DNA from: Saussurea involucrata
Taxonomy: Eukaryota > Streptophyta > Magnoliopsida > Asterales > Asteraceae
Length of the DNA stretch: 64,000 nt
Assembly: GCA_033807775.1 (NCBI GenBank)
Contig: CM066320.1
Span: 178,718,784 to 178,782,783, forward strand
Direction of reading: 5' to 3'
The notes beneath the pieces are model-generated. The model saw only the letters and a list, made by a program, of their open reading frames with translations, was not told the origin of the DNA and searched no databases. Shown here in pieces: positions 30,123 to 41,100 of this stretch. A program made the translations under genes and the position numbers. Numbering within the stretch: position 1 is the first letter of the stretch; the number at the start of each line of letters is the position of its first letter.

Positions 30123-31655
30123 TCACGTCATATTGATCATTCCTAACTTACCCACCAAGAAATTGAATCTTTTCTCGTCTAAATCTTTGGTGAATAAGTC
30201 CGCGAGTTGGTATTCTGTGGGCACGAAATGCATCTCGATTGTACCGTATTCAACATGATGTTTCAAGAAGTGGTACCTTATATCGATATGCTTGGTTTTT
30301 GAATGTTGCACAGGATTGGCAGAGATGGCAATGGCACTTTTGGAATCACAGAAGATGGGAATCTTGAGTAGGATGTGGCCGTAGTCTTTTAGTTGAGTCT
30401 TCATCCACAGAACTTGAGAACAACAGCTAGCAGCAGCAACGTATTCAGCTTCTGCCGTAGATGTTGACACACAATTCTGCTTCTTGGAGGTCCAACTGAC
30501 TAGCTTACCACCTAGGAATTGACAACTCCCAGAGGTACTCTTTCTGTCGAGCATGCATCCTCCATAGTCTGAATCTGTATAAGCTTTAAGACAAAAGCCA
30601 GAGTTCTGTGGATACCAGAGACCAAGATTTTTGGTCCCCTTTAGGTATCTAAAGATTCTTTTAACAGCATCATAATGTGATTTCTTAGGATTAGCTTGAT
30701 AACGTGCACAAAGACATGTGGCATGCATAATGTCAGGTCTGCTAGCAGTTAAGTATAACAGAGATTCAATCATGCCTCTGTAGAGAGTGCATTCTACAGA
30801 GATGCCATCTGGATCTAAGAATAACTTATTTCCAGTGGCCATTGGAGTTTTCATGGCAGAGGTATTAGAGAGGCTATACTTGGAAAGAATGTCAGAGACA
30901 TATTTGGCCTGATTTATAAAAATTCCCTCTGATGATTGTTTGACTTGGAGTCCGAGGAAGAATGTTAATTCTCCCATCATACTCATTTCAAACTCACTTT
31001 GCATGAGTTTTTCAAAACTTTTGCACTCTTCTGTATTAGTAGACCCAAAAATTATGTCGTCCACATAGATTTGTACAAGCATTATTTCACTGTTTTTACG
31101 TTTATAGAATAAGGTAGTATCTGTTGTACCTCTATCGTAGCCATTGACTAGAAGAAAGGTAGAAAGTCGTTCGTACCATGCTCTTGGAGCCTGTTTCAGT
31201 CCGTACAGAGCCTTTTCAAGGTAGTACACATGCCTTGGGAACTTTGAGCTTTCAAACCCTGGTGGTTGATTTACGTAAACCTCTTCTTGGATTTCACCGT
31301 TGAGAAAAGCTGATTTCACGTCCATCCGATAGACTTTGAAACCTCTGTGGGCTGCGAAGGCTAAGAATATTCTTATTGCTTCAAGCCGTGCGACAGGGGC
31401 AAAAGTCTCATCGTAGTCTATGCCTTCTTCTTGTCTATATCCCTTGGCCACTAATCGTGCTTTGTTTCTGATGACCACTCCATCTTCATCCTTCTTATTT
31501 ATGTTGACCCACTTAGTCCCAATGGCCTGTTTCCCCCGTGGCAGAGGTACTAGAGTCCAGACTTTGTTGCGTTCAAACTGCAGAAGCTCATCTTGCATGG
31601 CGTCTACCCAGTTTGGGTCGTCAAGGGCTTCAGAAATCTTCTTTGGCTCTATCAC
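30123..31655 (-). CDS. Element B reverse transcriptase-RNase H (open segment)
   Basis: 510 codons open. Reverse-transcriptase fingers carry KARLVAKGYRQEEGIDYDET and YRMDVKSAFLNGEIQEEVYV; the active site IYVDDIIFGSTN lies near residue 195; FFLGLQVKQSSEGIFI follows. RNase H carries KAYTDSDYGGC, TSTAEAEYVAAASC and FCDSKSAIAI. It closes with KHIDIRYHFLKHHVE and QLADLFTKDLDEKRF. All key residues that I can see for polymerase (YVDD) and RNase H (D, E, D) are present. The domain ends at a normal terminus (GKLGMINMT). It belongs to a pol frame interrupted by stops upstream, so this copy would not be translated as part of a full polyprotein. Confidence 0.85.
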   Translation of the reverse strand: MIEPKKISEALDDPNWVDAMQDELLQFERNKVWTLVPLPRGKQAIGTKWVNINKKDEDGVVIRNKARLVAKGYRQEEGIDYDETFAPVARLEAIRIFLAFAAHRGFKVYRMDVKSAFLNGEIQEEVYVNQPPGFESSKFPRHVYYLEKALYGLKQAPRAWYERLSTFLLVNGYDRGTTDTTLFYKRKNSEIMLVQIYVDDIIFGSTNTEECKSFEKLMQSEFEMSMMGELTFFLGLQVKQSSEGIFINQAKYVSDILSKYSLSNTSAMKTPMATGNKLFLDPDGISVECTLYRGMIESLLYLTASRPDIMHATCLCARYQANPKKSHYDAVKRIFRYLKGTKNLGLWYPQNSGFCLKAYTDSDYGGCMLDRKSTSGSCQFLGGKLVSWTSKKQNCVSTSTAEAEYVAAASCCSQVLWMKTQLKDYGHILLKIPIFCDSKSAIAISANPVQHSKTKHIDIRYHFLKHHVEYGTIEMHFVPTEYQLADLFTKDLDEKRFNFLVGKLGMINMT

Positions 31656-32486
31656 ACTAATAAAGTTCGTAAAGAAACAAAAATTAGCAGTGGCAGACCT
31701 TGTTTTTACCGTGTCAGAGGGTTCACCAATTATTTGGTTTGGAGGATGGCTTTTTGTCCATTGAGTTGTGCGTGGATGATGGTCACCAATGTCAACGAAT
31801 TGTTCTTCAGAGGCTTCTTGTTCTTGTTCTTCTTCTTCTTCTTCTTCTTCTTCTTCTTCTTCTTCTGGTGTAGCCTCTATCGTAGTGCGTGCCTTTGTAG
31901 TTGATCCTACAGTTTGTGGAATGATTGGTATGAGTGGTGGTGGAGTTTGTTCCTCTGAAGGCGTATAGACTTGGTCCTCTATATCTTCTGTTATTGGTTC
32001 CTCTGTGGATTATGAAGTTTGTTCTTCAGCAGCTTCTGTGGTCGTTTTCCTTTGTGTTTCATCTTCTGTAGACTCTTCCTCAGCATTTGCATCTGTAGCA
32101 TTTACAGAAGAAGATGAAGCATTATTTGGACCAGTTAGAGTCATACCTGTAGGATTTTGACCGACAGAAGATGGTTCCGTAGAAGCTCCGATTGTTCCAA
32201 CAGAGGGATCAATGTCGTCGTGGAACATCTCTAGAAATAGAAGATTTAAGTCTTCTTTTGTTTGTGAGATGCCAGAGGATTCCCCTTTATGTCCGAGTTC
32301 TGAACTGATTTGCTCAGAAGTCTTCTGGAATGAATCATCAAAAGAAACATTGATGCTTTCTACGATCTTGCGAGACTTTGTATGGTATACTCTGTAGGCT
32401 TTGGAAGTGGCAGAGTATCCAATGAATTTTCCTTCGTCAGCTTTTACCTCAAACTTTCCTCTGGAATCTCTGTCGTTTAAAACAAA
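31656..32486 (-). pseudogene. Element B integrase C-terminus and acidic linker
   Basis: Joins integrase to reverse transcriptase. Includes a 72-codon frame (32010-32228; FHDDIDPSVGTIGAS...) and a polyglutamate stretch encoded by a (TTC)n run at about 31826-31867. In-frame stops occur near 32010 and 32487. The linker is Glu/Thr/Ser-rich, like that of element C. Confidence 0.7.
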
Positions 32487-33613
32487 TCATTTACATCCAA
32501 ACACATGGAAAAACTTGATGTTTGGCCGCCTTTTGTTGATCAGTTCGTAAGGAGTCTTGATGTGTCTTTTCACAATGGTTGAACGATTCTGTGTATAACA
32601 AGCGGTAGAAATCGCTTCTGCCCAAAAGTTCATCGGTAATCCGCATGCTGATAGCATAGTTCTTGCGGCCTCCACGAGCGTTCGATTCTTTCTTTCGACT
32701 ACGCCGTTCTGATGTGGAGTGCGTGCGGCAGAGAAGTTCTGTGATATTCCTTCTGTAGAAAGATAGGCTTCAATGACAGAGTTTTTAAATTATGTGCCAT
32801 TGTCACTACTTAACTTCTGTATTCTGCATTCATAAAGAACTTGGATTCTTTTAATTAGATTAATCAAGATGATTGGAACATCTGATTTCTTTCGGACAAA
32901 TTCAACCCATGTGAATCGCGAATACTCATCAATTAAGACAAGTATGTATTTCTTGCCACCTAGGCTCTGTATGGCAATGGGACCGCAGAGGTCGACATGA
33001 AGCATGTACAGAAGCCTAGTGCAAGACACATCTGTTTTGCCTTTGTGGGAAGCTCTTCTGAGTTTTCCCATTTCACAGGCAGAACACAAATGATCCTTAT
33101 TAAATTTAACATTAGGCAAACCTTTAACTAGATCAAGTTTGACCAGTTTATCCAAGGTGTGAAAGTTCAAGTGACAGAACCTGGTATGCCATAACCAGGC
33201 TTCCTCACTTTTGCAGGCTACAAGGCAAACTTTGTCCTTGTTCTTAGGACTGAAATTCATCAGATATAGATCACCTCTTCTTTCGGCTCGCAGAAGTTCC
33301 ATTCCTGTGTCTTCACTTTTCAGAGAGCAGAAAGTTCTTTTGAATAACACATCAAATCCTGTATCACAAAGTTGGCTTACACTGAGTAGGTTGTGTTTAA
33401 GGCCATCCACATATGAAACTTTGTATACATAAACATTTTCCTTCTTTATGACTCCTTAGCCTTTGATGTGTCCCTTTTTGTCGTCTCCAAAAGTTACAGA
33501 TCCACCATCGAGTGTTTCTTTGTACGTGGATAGTAAACTTCTGTCGCCAGTCATGTGCCTTGAGCATCCGGAGTCTAGATACCAGATTGGCACATATCGC
33601 TTCTGCAAGACAA
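32487..33613 (-). pseudogene. Element B protease, GAG-pre-integrase and integrase, with stops
   Basis: Reading down from 33613: protease active site WYLDSGCSRHMTG, then an in-frame stop near 33461. Next the frame 32790-33410 carries GLKHNLLSVSQLCDTGFDVL, the GAG-pre-integrase WLWHTRFCHLNFHTLDKLV, CSACEMGKLRR and the integrase start LLYMLHVDLCGPIAIQSLGG. It ends at a stop just after KLSSDNGT. A further open piece (32487-32675) holds MEAARTMLSACGLPMNFWAE and ends at a stop after FFHVFGCK. Integrase joins cDNA to the host genome. The domain is recognisable throughout but interrupted by three stops, so no active enzyme is encoded. Confidence 0.8.
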
Positions 33614-34996
33614 TCACAGAGACTTAGGTACCCATATCCACATGGGTCCAATATTGTTAGAATTTTTCAAGTTTGCCTTAGCATTCTTGAAATACATTTT
33701 ATCTTTTGTAGAAGAATCAGATTGTTTCTTTGTAGGTTTTGACTTTTGAATTTGAGTAGAGAGTAAACAATCTTGACTGGAGAAGTGATTATTTAGTTTG
33801 AACATAAGATCAAAGCAATGACAATATTGAATATGAGACGTGATTTGCTTGAACTTTTCATTGAATTCATTGAACTGAGCCACAGAGGCATTACATTCTT
33901 TCTTAACACTAGATTTCCTATTACAAGAAGATCTATGAATACTAGAATGTTGTTTGCAAAAGCTTTGTTTAGTTCCTGCCTCCTGTGAGTCTCTTCTGTG
34001 GTGAACATCTTTCTTCACTGTCACAGAGGAAAAAGATTTGTTAACTTTAGGCCATTTTCCCTTTTGTTGCCAAGTGGGATTTTCGTTAATTTGCCATAAA
34101 GGTTTTGAAAATTTTGAACTTTTAGGATATATAGAGGTCTTCTTTTTAATATTTAACATATCAAGCTCAGCAGAGGTTTTCACTTGTAAATACAAGTTTA
34201 GAAAATCTGGGCAGATAGGTATCTCTGTGATTTTCTCTTTTGGAGAAATAGTTCTGTTAAGAACTTCAGAGGAGAATTTAACATCCTCTGTGTCATAGTG
34301 AACTATCCCCGATGTAACATATGTCTCTGAGTCGTCAGAAGATGAATCGTTCTCATATACAGAGGTTGAGTCATCTCTTTCGACAGAGGCTGGATTTTCC
34401 GAGCATGTATCGTACGAGCTTTCTTCCTCTGTAGAATAACTTTCATAGACGGCAGAGGTTTCTGATAAGATCTCTTCAGCGAGAATTTTATCTACAGAAG
34501 ATGTACAGAAGTTTTCTAAAACGTTTGTTTTCCATACTTCCAAAATTTCCTTTTCAATTGTTTTTTTAAGTTTTTCTTCTGAAAAGGTGGGTTTAAACTC
34601 ATGAGCTTCTGATGATAATTTCTTTTCGACATTTATCATACAGACAAAAGAAACCTGCGTTTGAGTCTCTGGTTTACCAAACTTAAAGATACCAATCTGA
34701 TCTTGTGTTTTCAGATATTTCTTTGGTTTGATTCCTCTATTGATAGAGGTTGAAGATGATGAATCTGTGTTTTCAAACCACACATTGATCATCTTCGTAT
34801 GTTTCCTCAAGTGAGGTTCCACAGAGATTTTAGCCCTTTTACTTACAGAGAGTAAGTTTGGAAAATCTGGTTTGTTCGTTTTTCCTAACACAAACAGAGA
34901 AGACAGAGGTTTAATTCTTTTGCCTTCAACACCTAGGGTAATATCATCGTACCCTATACCCCGTCTTCCTATTTGTGAGTTTACTTTCTCATACAC
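33614..34996 (-). pseudogene. Element B gag C-terminal extension
   Basis: 460 codons in the same phase as the main gag frame, from which it is separated by a stop at 35129. Highly charged and serine-rich (YSTEEESSYDTCSENPASVE, DSSSDDSETYVTSG), ending NNIGPMWIWVPKSL just before the protease. Element C has the equivalent extension ending PIPKWVPKPN. A long gag C-terminus between the zinc knuckle and protease is characteristic of Sireviruses. No enzyme motif. Confidence 0.7.
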
Positions 34997-35128
34997 CTTC
35001 TGTGCATCTTTATAGTTTTTAAGTAAAACATCTCTTCTGAGTAGATCTTGCCAAAGTATCTCTCTCTCTCTTTGAAAGTATTCTTTGAGAGCTCTTATGT
35101 CAGTTGTTTCACTCCTAGAAACTGAAAG

Positions 35129-36757
35129 TTATTTTGTTTTGACTTTTAGAGCAGAGGTTAATTCAGAAAATTGTTTTTTTAAAGGATCTAGATTTTTGTT
35201 CCAATTCTTTTCTACTCTTTCCTTTTCTTCAAAAATTTTGGCTTTTTCTTGAGTGAGAAGCCTTACTTCTCTCTCATTAAAGGTGAGTCTTTTTTGAATG
35301 CTTTCATTTATCTCTTTTAGTTCAATCAGTTCAATGTTAAGTTTAAGTAAATTATCATCTACAGAATTAGTACAAGAGGTAGAGTTTGAAGTGGATACCT
35401 CAGTGTCAGTGCCGGAGTCGACTTCTGCCATGCCACAGAATAAGGCATTGGTGGTGTATTCATCGTCAGAGGTAGAGTCTGACTCGAAGTCCTCCTTGTT
35501 CGCCTCAGAATGCCCTTTGTTCGCCATTAGGGATTTTTGCGCATAATACTCAGTCTTCTTTTTGTAAAAAGTTGAGTCCTTCTGTGGGCGATTTGGTCTA
35601 CTTATGCATTCATTTGCGAAATGGCCTGGCTTCCCGCAGTTGAAACAACCTTGGGAAATGTTTCCAGCACGATCGTCGGACTTCTGTCGGTCTCCACCTT
35701 TCTCCGTTCGGCATTCGTTTGCGTAATGACCAGGCTTGCCACACTTGTAGAATTCTTGTTGTGTGTGGCTCACCTTGTCATCTGACCTCTGTCGGTCATT
35801 ACCTCTGTAGTTTCTTTCGCTTGACCTTTGTCGGTTATTTCTATCATCTGACCTCTGTCGATCACTCGATTCTTCTCTTCTTCCATCATCTCTTCTATCA
35901 CCTCGGTTGTCTCTGCCATATCGATCAATTCCTGAACCCCTCTGGTTTCCTCTGAACTCTCTTGCCAACAGAGCTAAGGATTTAGCTAATGACGCAAGAG
36001 TTATCTCTTCTTCTACCAGCTCGTCTTCTCCGCTATCAACCATCACTATCTTCTTCTTCTCCTTCTTCTTCTCTTCTGTTGCTCTCTCATTTCTCGGTCT
36101 CTCTGCAGCCTCTGTAGATTTACTAACCAATACGTATGGTGCAATGGTTAGTGTTTTAGCCTGTGCTATTTGAGGCTCCTGTGCGGCTAGTGTTCCATAG
36201 AGATCAGAGAGTGTCCAGGAGTCTAGATCTTGGTTTGTTTGTAAGGACATAGACAACTGGAGCCACTCATCATTCAGGCTTTTTAGAAACATGAAGTTAT
36301 TTTCTTCCGAGGTTCTGTGAATGCCAGACTTTCTACATTTGTTTATGAGAGAGTTGAACCTGTCGTACGTCGTTTGCAGAGATTCTGTTGCAGAGGCTCT
36401 GAAGGCATGATATTCATTTATGTATTGTTCCCTTCGGTTCTTCTGCGTTTTAGCACCCCCTTCCAACTGTCTTTCTAATTCTTTCCAAAGATCGTGCGCT
36501 GTTTCGCATGCATCTAAGGATTGAAAGAGTTCGTTGGGGATAGCCATGATCAATATTCTTTTTGTTTTCTGTGCAACTTCATCTTCTGCCCTATCTTCAT
36601 CTGACCATTCTCCTTTTGGCTTAGGTCTTTGATGTTCAGGGATTTCAAGAGATTTAGCAGTAGCTGGTACTCGTGGTACTATTTTCATGGGAACTTGAGG
36701 AGGGTTGTAAAGATATTGTACGAGAGTTTTTTCAGTACCCTCAAAGAAATGGATCAT
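35129..36757 (-). CDS. Element B gag
   Basis: 543 codons. Residues about 1-200 are the Copia UBN2-type gag core (KRILIMAIPNELFQSLDACE, AHDLWKELERQLEGG, FMFLKSLNDEWLQLSMSLQT). Residues about 265-330 are an Arg/Asp-rich tract with repeated RQRSDDR words. Two zinc knuckles follow, near 337 and 371. The second is a full CCHC (CFNCGKPGHFANEC). In the first, FYKCGKPGHYANEC, the leading Cys is Phe. The C-terminus is a coiled coil (EIKEINESIQ, FNEREVRLLTQEKAKIFEEK). Homologous sequence continues upstream of this ATG (RDEYPQWKIRM), so the true start lies further 5'. The region stops at 35129. Confidence 0.8.
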   Translation of the reverse strand: MIHFFEGTEKTLVQYLYNPPQVPMKIVPRVPATAKSLEIPEHQRPKPKGEWSDEDRAEDEVAQKTKRILIMAIPNELFQSLDACETAHDLWKELERQLEGGAKTQKNRREQYINEYHAFRASATESLQTTYDRFNSLINKCRKSGIHRTSEENNFMFLKSLNDEWLQLSMSLQTNQDLDSWTLSDLYGTLAAQEPQIAQAKTLTIAPYVLVSKSTEAAERPRNERATEEKKKEKKKIVMVDSGEDELVEEEITLASLAKSLALLAREFRGNQRGSGIDRYGRDNRGDRRDDGRREESSDRQRSDDRNNRQRSSERNYRGNDRQRSDDKVSHTQQEFYKCGKPGHYANECRTEKGGDRQKSDDRAGNISQGCFNCGKPGHFANECISRPNRPQKDSTFYKKKTEYYAQKSLMANKGHSEANKEDFESDSTSDDEYTTNALFCGMAEVDSGTDTEVSTSNSTSCTNSVDDNLLKLNIELIELKEINESIQKRLTFNEREVRLLTQEKAKIFEEKERVEKNWNKNLDPLKKQFSELTSALKVKTK

Positions 36758-37123
36758 TCTTATCTTCCATTGAGGATACTCATCTCGAAGGAGAGTAGGA
36801 GGCTTGGTAGTGAACCAGCAGTGAAAAAGTTGTTTGTATTTGTCATTGTAAGAGTTTCGAAGGTCCTGAAAAGATAATATGACGAAAGAGTATGAGTCTG
36901 ATGATCTGGAAGGTTTTCTGGGTTTTAACAGTTCCTAGAGTGCACTTTAATGGAGTTTTAACCTGGAAAAAATAGTTTCTTTTAAGAATACCACTTTCGA
37001 ATAAATCGAAAAATGATAGGAAAACAAGAAACTTTTCAACGAAATGAAGAACAGGTTAAAACAGAATGATGTCTATCACAAATCTTGTAACAAAGAGGAT
37101 CACTTGATATTAAAAATCAAGGA

Positions 37124-37139
37124 TGGCTCTGATACCAAT
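37124..37139 (-). promoter_or_regulatory. Element B primer-binding site (tRNA-Met)
   Basis: The plus strand reads TGGCTCTGATACCAAT directly before the 5' LTR at 37140, so the element carries ATTGGTATCAGAGCCA, complementary to the 3' end of initiator tRNA-Met. Between it and gag (36758-37123) lies a 370-bp leader without a gene. Confidence 0.88.
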
Positions 37140-37919
37140 TGTTGGTTCCCGTTTTGCTTAGACAAGATTAACAGATCTATTAGTTCGAGTTTATGTTTGA
37201 TGCGAAAGCGTATTTAAAGAACTAACAGATATGTTTGATAGATTTAGAACACACAATATAAAGAAACAATATTTTAAGAACAAAATGATATCTTGAAGAT
37301 TACTGTTGTTCGATATATAATAAGAACACCAAGAACAGATTAAGAACTGTTTGGTGTGTGTGAGAGAGTGTAATGCTTAACAGGTTTGACGATATAAAGC
37401 ATAAGCATGAAACTCAGATTCTTCGTTAAGTCCTTAAGATTGTTAAGGAAGATCTCAACAAGAGACTTCCTTTTATACTACTCTAGGGGACCATAAAACA
37501 TGAGCCACTGTTGATCGGTCGACATAAATAGTTGAACGTGTTGTATTGCATTTAATGCCGCAGACGTCTATATTGTACTAAGCTCTATTGAGTCCATTCA
37601 GAGCTTGACGCGTGTTGAGGTTTGACAGGGCACACTACCATGCAAGTTGATTAACGGATCCAGTAACAGTAGTAAGATATAAAATATCTTCCAAGTCTTT
37701 ATCGTAAACCGCAGAGGCTCTGTAAAGGGTTACAGAGGTTCTGAGGTCTGGTCTTCTTTGTGCGTAAGACAGAGGTTCTGTAGGACACCTCTGTAGCTTC
37801 TGTAGCTTCTTGACCTGGATCTTTCGGGAGTGGCAGAGCCTCTGTAAGAGGCTTTCTTCACTTAGCCTATTTTTCACTACTTCTAAATACTTCTATGATT
37901 GGGAAGATTGAAGCTAACA
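37140..37919 (-). repeat. 5' LTR of element B
   Basis: 780 bp, TGTTGGTTCCCG...AAGCTAACA, flanked by CAGTT at 37920-37924. It is full length, unlike the 3' LTR. It contains many CAGAGGTTCTG / CTCTGTAGC words between 37700 and 37860. Confidence 0.88.
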
Positions 37920-37924
37920 CAGTT

Positions 37925-38090
37925 AGAGACAGTGCCACTCATACTTTTAGTGGTAGTTATTCTCAGTTGTGTAATAGGTTGTTTCCGCCAACCTAAGTTA
38001 TTTAGACAGATGTAATGAAATTTTGTGACCCGCTTTTGGGATGTTTCATTTACATGAATTGCATGCTTTATTTTAGACTGGGTTGTTACA
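37925..38090 (+). repeat. 5' LTR of element E, second part
   Basis: Continues the LTR interrupted at 15695: AGAGACAGTGCCACTCATAC here equals 57570-57589 in the 3' LTR. It ends GTTGTTACA, followed immediately by the primer site. Confidence 0.85.
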
Positions 38091-38092
38091 AT

Positions 38093-38106
38093 TGGTATCA
38101 GAGCCA
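38093..38106 (+). promoter_or_regulatory. Element E primer-binding site (tRNA-Met)
   Basis: TGGTATCAGAGCCA, complementary to the 3' end of initiator tRNA-Met, 2 bp inside the 5' LTR. Confidence 0.88.
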
Positions 38107-41100
38107 TAGTTTAAGGGATTTAGGTGACCGGACGGGCCTAAACTTAAACTTGGGAGTAGAAATCACAACTGAGAATCAGGAAATGCGTTAGGAGGGCACT
38201 ATTGTAGATACAGGAAATGCGTTAGGAGGACATTATTATAGAGATAGGACTAATAGGGTACCGATGACTGTCATGTAAGGTAAGTTTGAGATTCCACTTG
38301 GCCAGTGTAATTGCGAACTTACAGCTACATGTATGTGCTTAACCGGCCTTATTATTTCGAAGTGGTAGTCAGAAGCTAGTGTTTATGTCGTGTTCCAGTA
38401 CTTTAGAATGTCAGCAAGATCCCTGAGGGGTAGACTGAGACCCCTTGTTGGGGAAGTTTCATGAGAAGTCATGGTGATGTGATGTACGTATACATCGTAG
38501 AGAAGAAATGTTGTATAGAGTATTACGAGTCGTCTAAAGGTAGCTTTTCGTGGATTCGGAGAGGAAGAATGCTTGAGTTTGAGTAAGACTCCTGTTTCGG
38601 GAGAGTCCTAATTCTAGAAATCATGGGATAGATCAGTCAGGATGGTAAGGAAAGTCAATGTCAAAACCTTAAAGGTATCATTGGAGCCCTGGGTTCTTGG
38701 TCGAGCTTTCCATTAGCAGGATAAATGAAATAAGACACCTTTAGTGAAATGAAACCATGTAGAAGTGGAAAGTGAGATAGTTGATCAAAACGAAATAGTA
38801 TGAAATGGTTGAGTAAGTGGACCATTGAATGTATGTATAGTAAATCGTTGCAAGGCCGAGAGGGCGACCACTGGTCGAAAGTAGAGTGTCAATGATAAGT
38901 TGCGTGAGTAAAGCGATTGACCTTGTTTGAGTGAGTAGCCTTCAATTGCAAGTAGAGTTTCATGCATTGAGTTCGTATATGTGTACATGAGATTTTTCAT
39001 AAGAAAAGTATAAACGTGTAAATATCAAATTTGATCGGATATGAGTCGGCGTGTGCAAGCGTATGATTAAAGAAAAATACAAATCCATTTACATCGTACA
39101 ATTAAGTCTTGAGGTTTACGATTTGCAAAATATTCCACTCTTTTTATGATAAGCCAAGAAAACGTTTGAATGCACAACTTTTATAACCAAAATGAGTATT
39201 GACATGTCGAAGTTATAAATGAGTGTGAGGACCGACTAGTTTACTTCGTGTCGGTAAATTTCTTTCAAAATTTTGTCGTATGGGAAGATTTTCATCCAAT
39301 ATTTATTTTTGTCGTAACAACATATTTTTGGTTGAGTAAGATTAAGTTTTACGGAAAGATTGCATGCAAACGATCCTCAAGATCGTTGTGCAAGGCATTG
39401 GATTTATGAGAATGTTGGGGTCGTGTGTACCTAAGTTGTTTTCAAGTGTTGTTTCTTTAAAATGATCAAAAGTGTGAAATGATTCATTTATCGCGTTGTC
39501 AGGCATGAAGGCTATGAACTCAATAGGTCGCAGAGTAGTACATTTTAAGCTAAGGAAGAACTCCTAGAGTGGAGAGGTGTTGGACAAACCAGGGGAGAAT
39601 GTTTGTAGCTTTGGTAATTGCGTTCTAGAGGAGAGGTGAGCAGTGGAAGAGTCGGAAGTGGACTTTAATGTCGGTTGTATGAGGGTCTGTACCCTCGTGC
39701 GGTGACTGGAAATACAGTTGCCGAGGGACGGTTGTGTTCAGGGGAAGGACTAGAAGTCATCAAGGTGTTGGTATTAGCAACTCGTTATGAGTAGTGTGGT
39801 GAAGTAGGAATGAAATATCCTCGACGCCAAATAAGAGTTTTAAAGTGATCTTGTAATATTGACGTTTCACGAGTGAGTTTGAAATGAGGACGGCGGGATT
39901 AAATTCGATTATGATATGTTGGAAGGATTAGGTTCAGTAAGGGACCCTTGTTGAAGAATAGGTTAAGGAAGTATCAACAGGTCAACTATTGACGTTAAAG
40001 TCGGCAGTTGTGTAAGGTGTATGAGACCGAAGACTTGAATCAGAAGGTTGAAAGTTGAAGGACCACTTTGTAGGGGTGTTAAGATAGTGAAAGACTGCTG
40101 TTTTAGATAAGCGTTTTACCTATGAGATGGATGGTTCGTAAAGAATGAAGTATTTAGCACAAACGAAGTGAGGGTATAGATTATGTCGATCTGTGAGGAA
40201 TGGTTTGGTATTGCAAAGAGCTAGCAAGAAACGAGTATGTTAGAATTAATCAGAAACTTGGGTGTTGTGGTTCAACAAGAGCTGGGGAGAGACAATGTAG
40301 TGAGATAGACTCGGTTATTTATGCGTGAGGTCTTGAAGATAAGTTTGAGTTGTGTATGAATGGCCATGAGAGTTTTGGTCTGCAGTGTGATGTTATGAGC
40401 TAGGAATGTACAGTTATGTAGTGGAAATAATTGCCAAGTTAAATGTGCCACCTAGCGTCATAGTGGTGTGATGTTAGAGAAAGAGGAAGCGCCAGATAGA
40501 AGCCTTTTGGGGGTTTCGGATGAGGTGTTCGAGTGTTAACTAGTTTGTTGGAGCACGTAGGGTGTAAGTTGACGTGGTGATATGATAATGTTCGGGATAG
40601 CATCACGGAGTGGTGGTGGGTAGTTACCCAAAGGAGAAACCAAGTGTTTTTAGTTGTAAGAGTCGCTAAGTAAGCATATTTTGGGATCATTGGAAGTTTA
40701 AAGAAGATGATGGATGTATTAGTCAAAATGTGGTGGAATAGATGTGAAATCCTTAAAGAATGTGAGCTGTTGCTTATGTGTGAACGAATTGTCTGAGAAA
40801 GTAAAAGTTGGAGTTTAAAGAATGTATAGTGACGTCGAACTCTGGTGTCAGTTCGAGGTGATTTAGTCGAAAGCCTTAAGTTAGAATTTTAGTACAACCG
40901 TTTGGTTATGTATAGTACTGAGACAGCATTTGCAGCTTGAGAATTGTCGGAAGAGAGGGGCGAGTAATGTTGGTGGGCAGTACTCCACGCTAACGTGGGG
41001 GGGGGGGGGTGAAGACAGTATGTTGGAATAAGTAAGTAAATCGGAAGTAGTAAACTTGACAGTAATGCCGATAGGCGCAGTGTTGTGTAGATTGTCCTTG

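Larger units (their letters stand above)
15696..37919 (-). mobile_element. Sirevirus-type Copia element B, interrupted by element D
   Basis: Minus-strand Copia element with a 5-bp duplication CAGTT (15691-15695, 37920-37924). The 5' LTR is 37140-37919 (780 bp) and the 3' LTR 15696-16156 (461 bp, internally deleted). The tRNA-Met primer site is next to 37140 and the polypurine tract at 16157. Order from the 5' end is long gag, protease, integrase, reverse transcriptase-RNase H, a 1.4-kb spacer with extra polypurine-like tracts, then a very long third ORF. Without D it is about 14.8 kb. The large size, long gag, extra ORF and repeated palindromic words are Sirevirus (SIRE/Maximus) traits. Coding damage is mainly stop codons in gag-pol and frameshifts in the third ORF. 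Confidence 0.85.
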
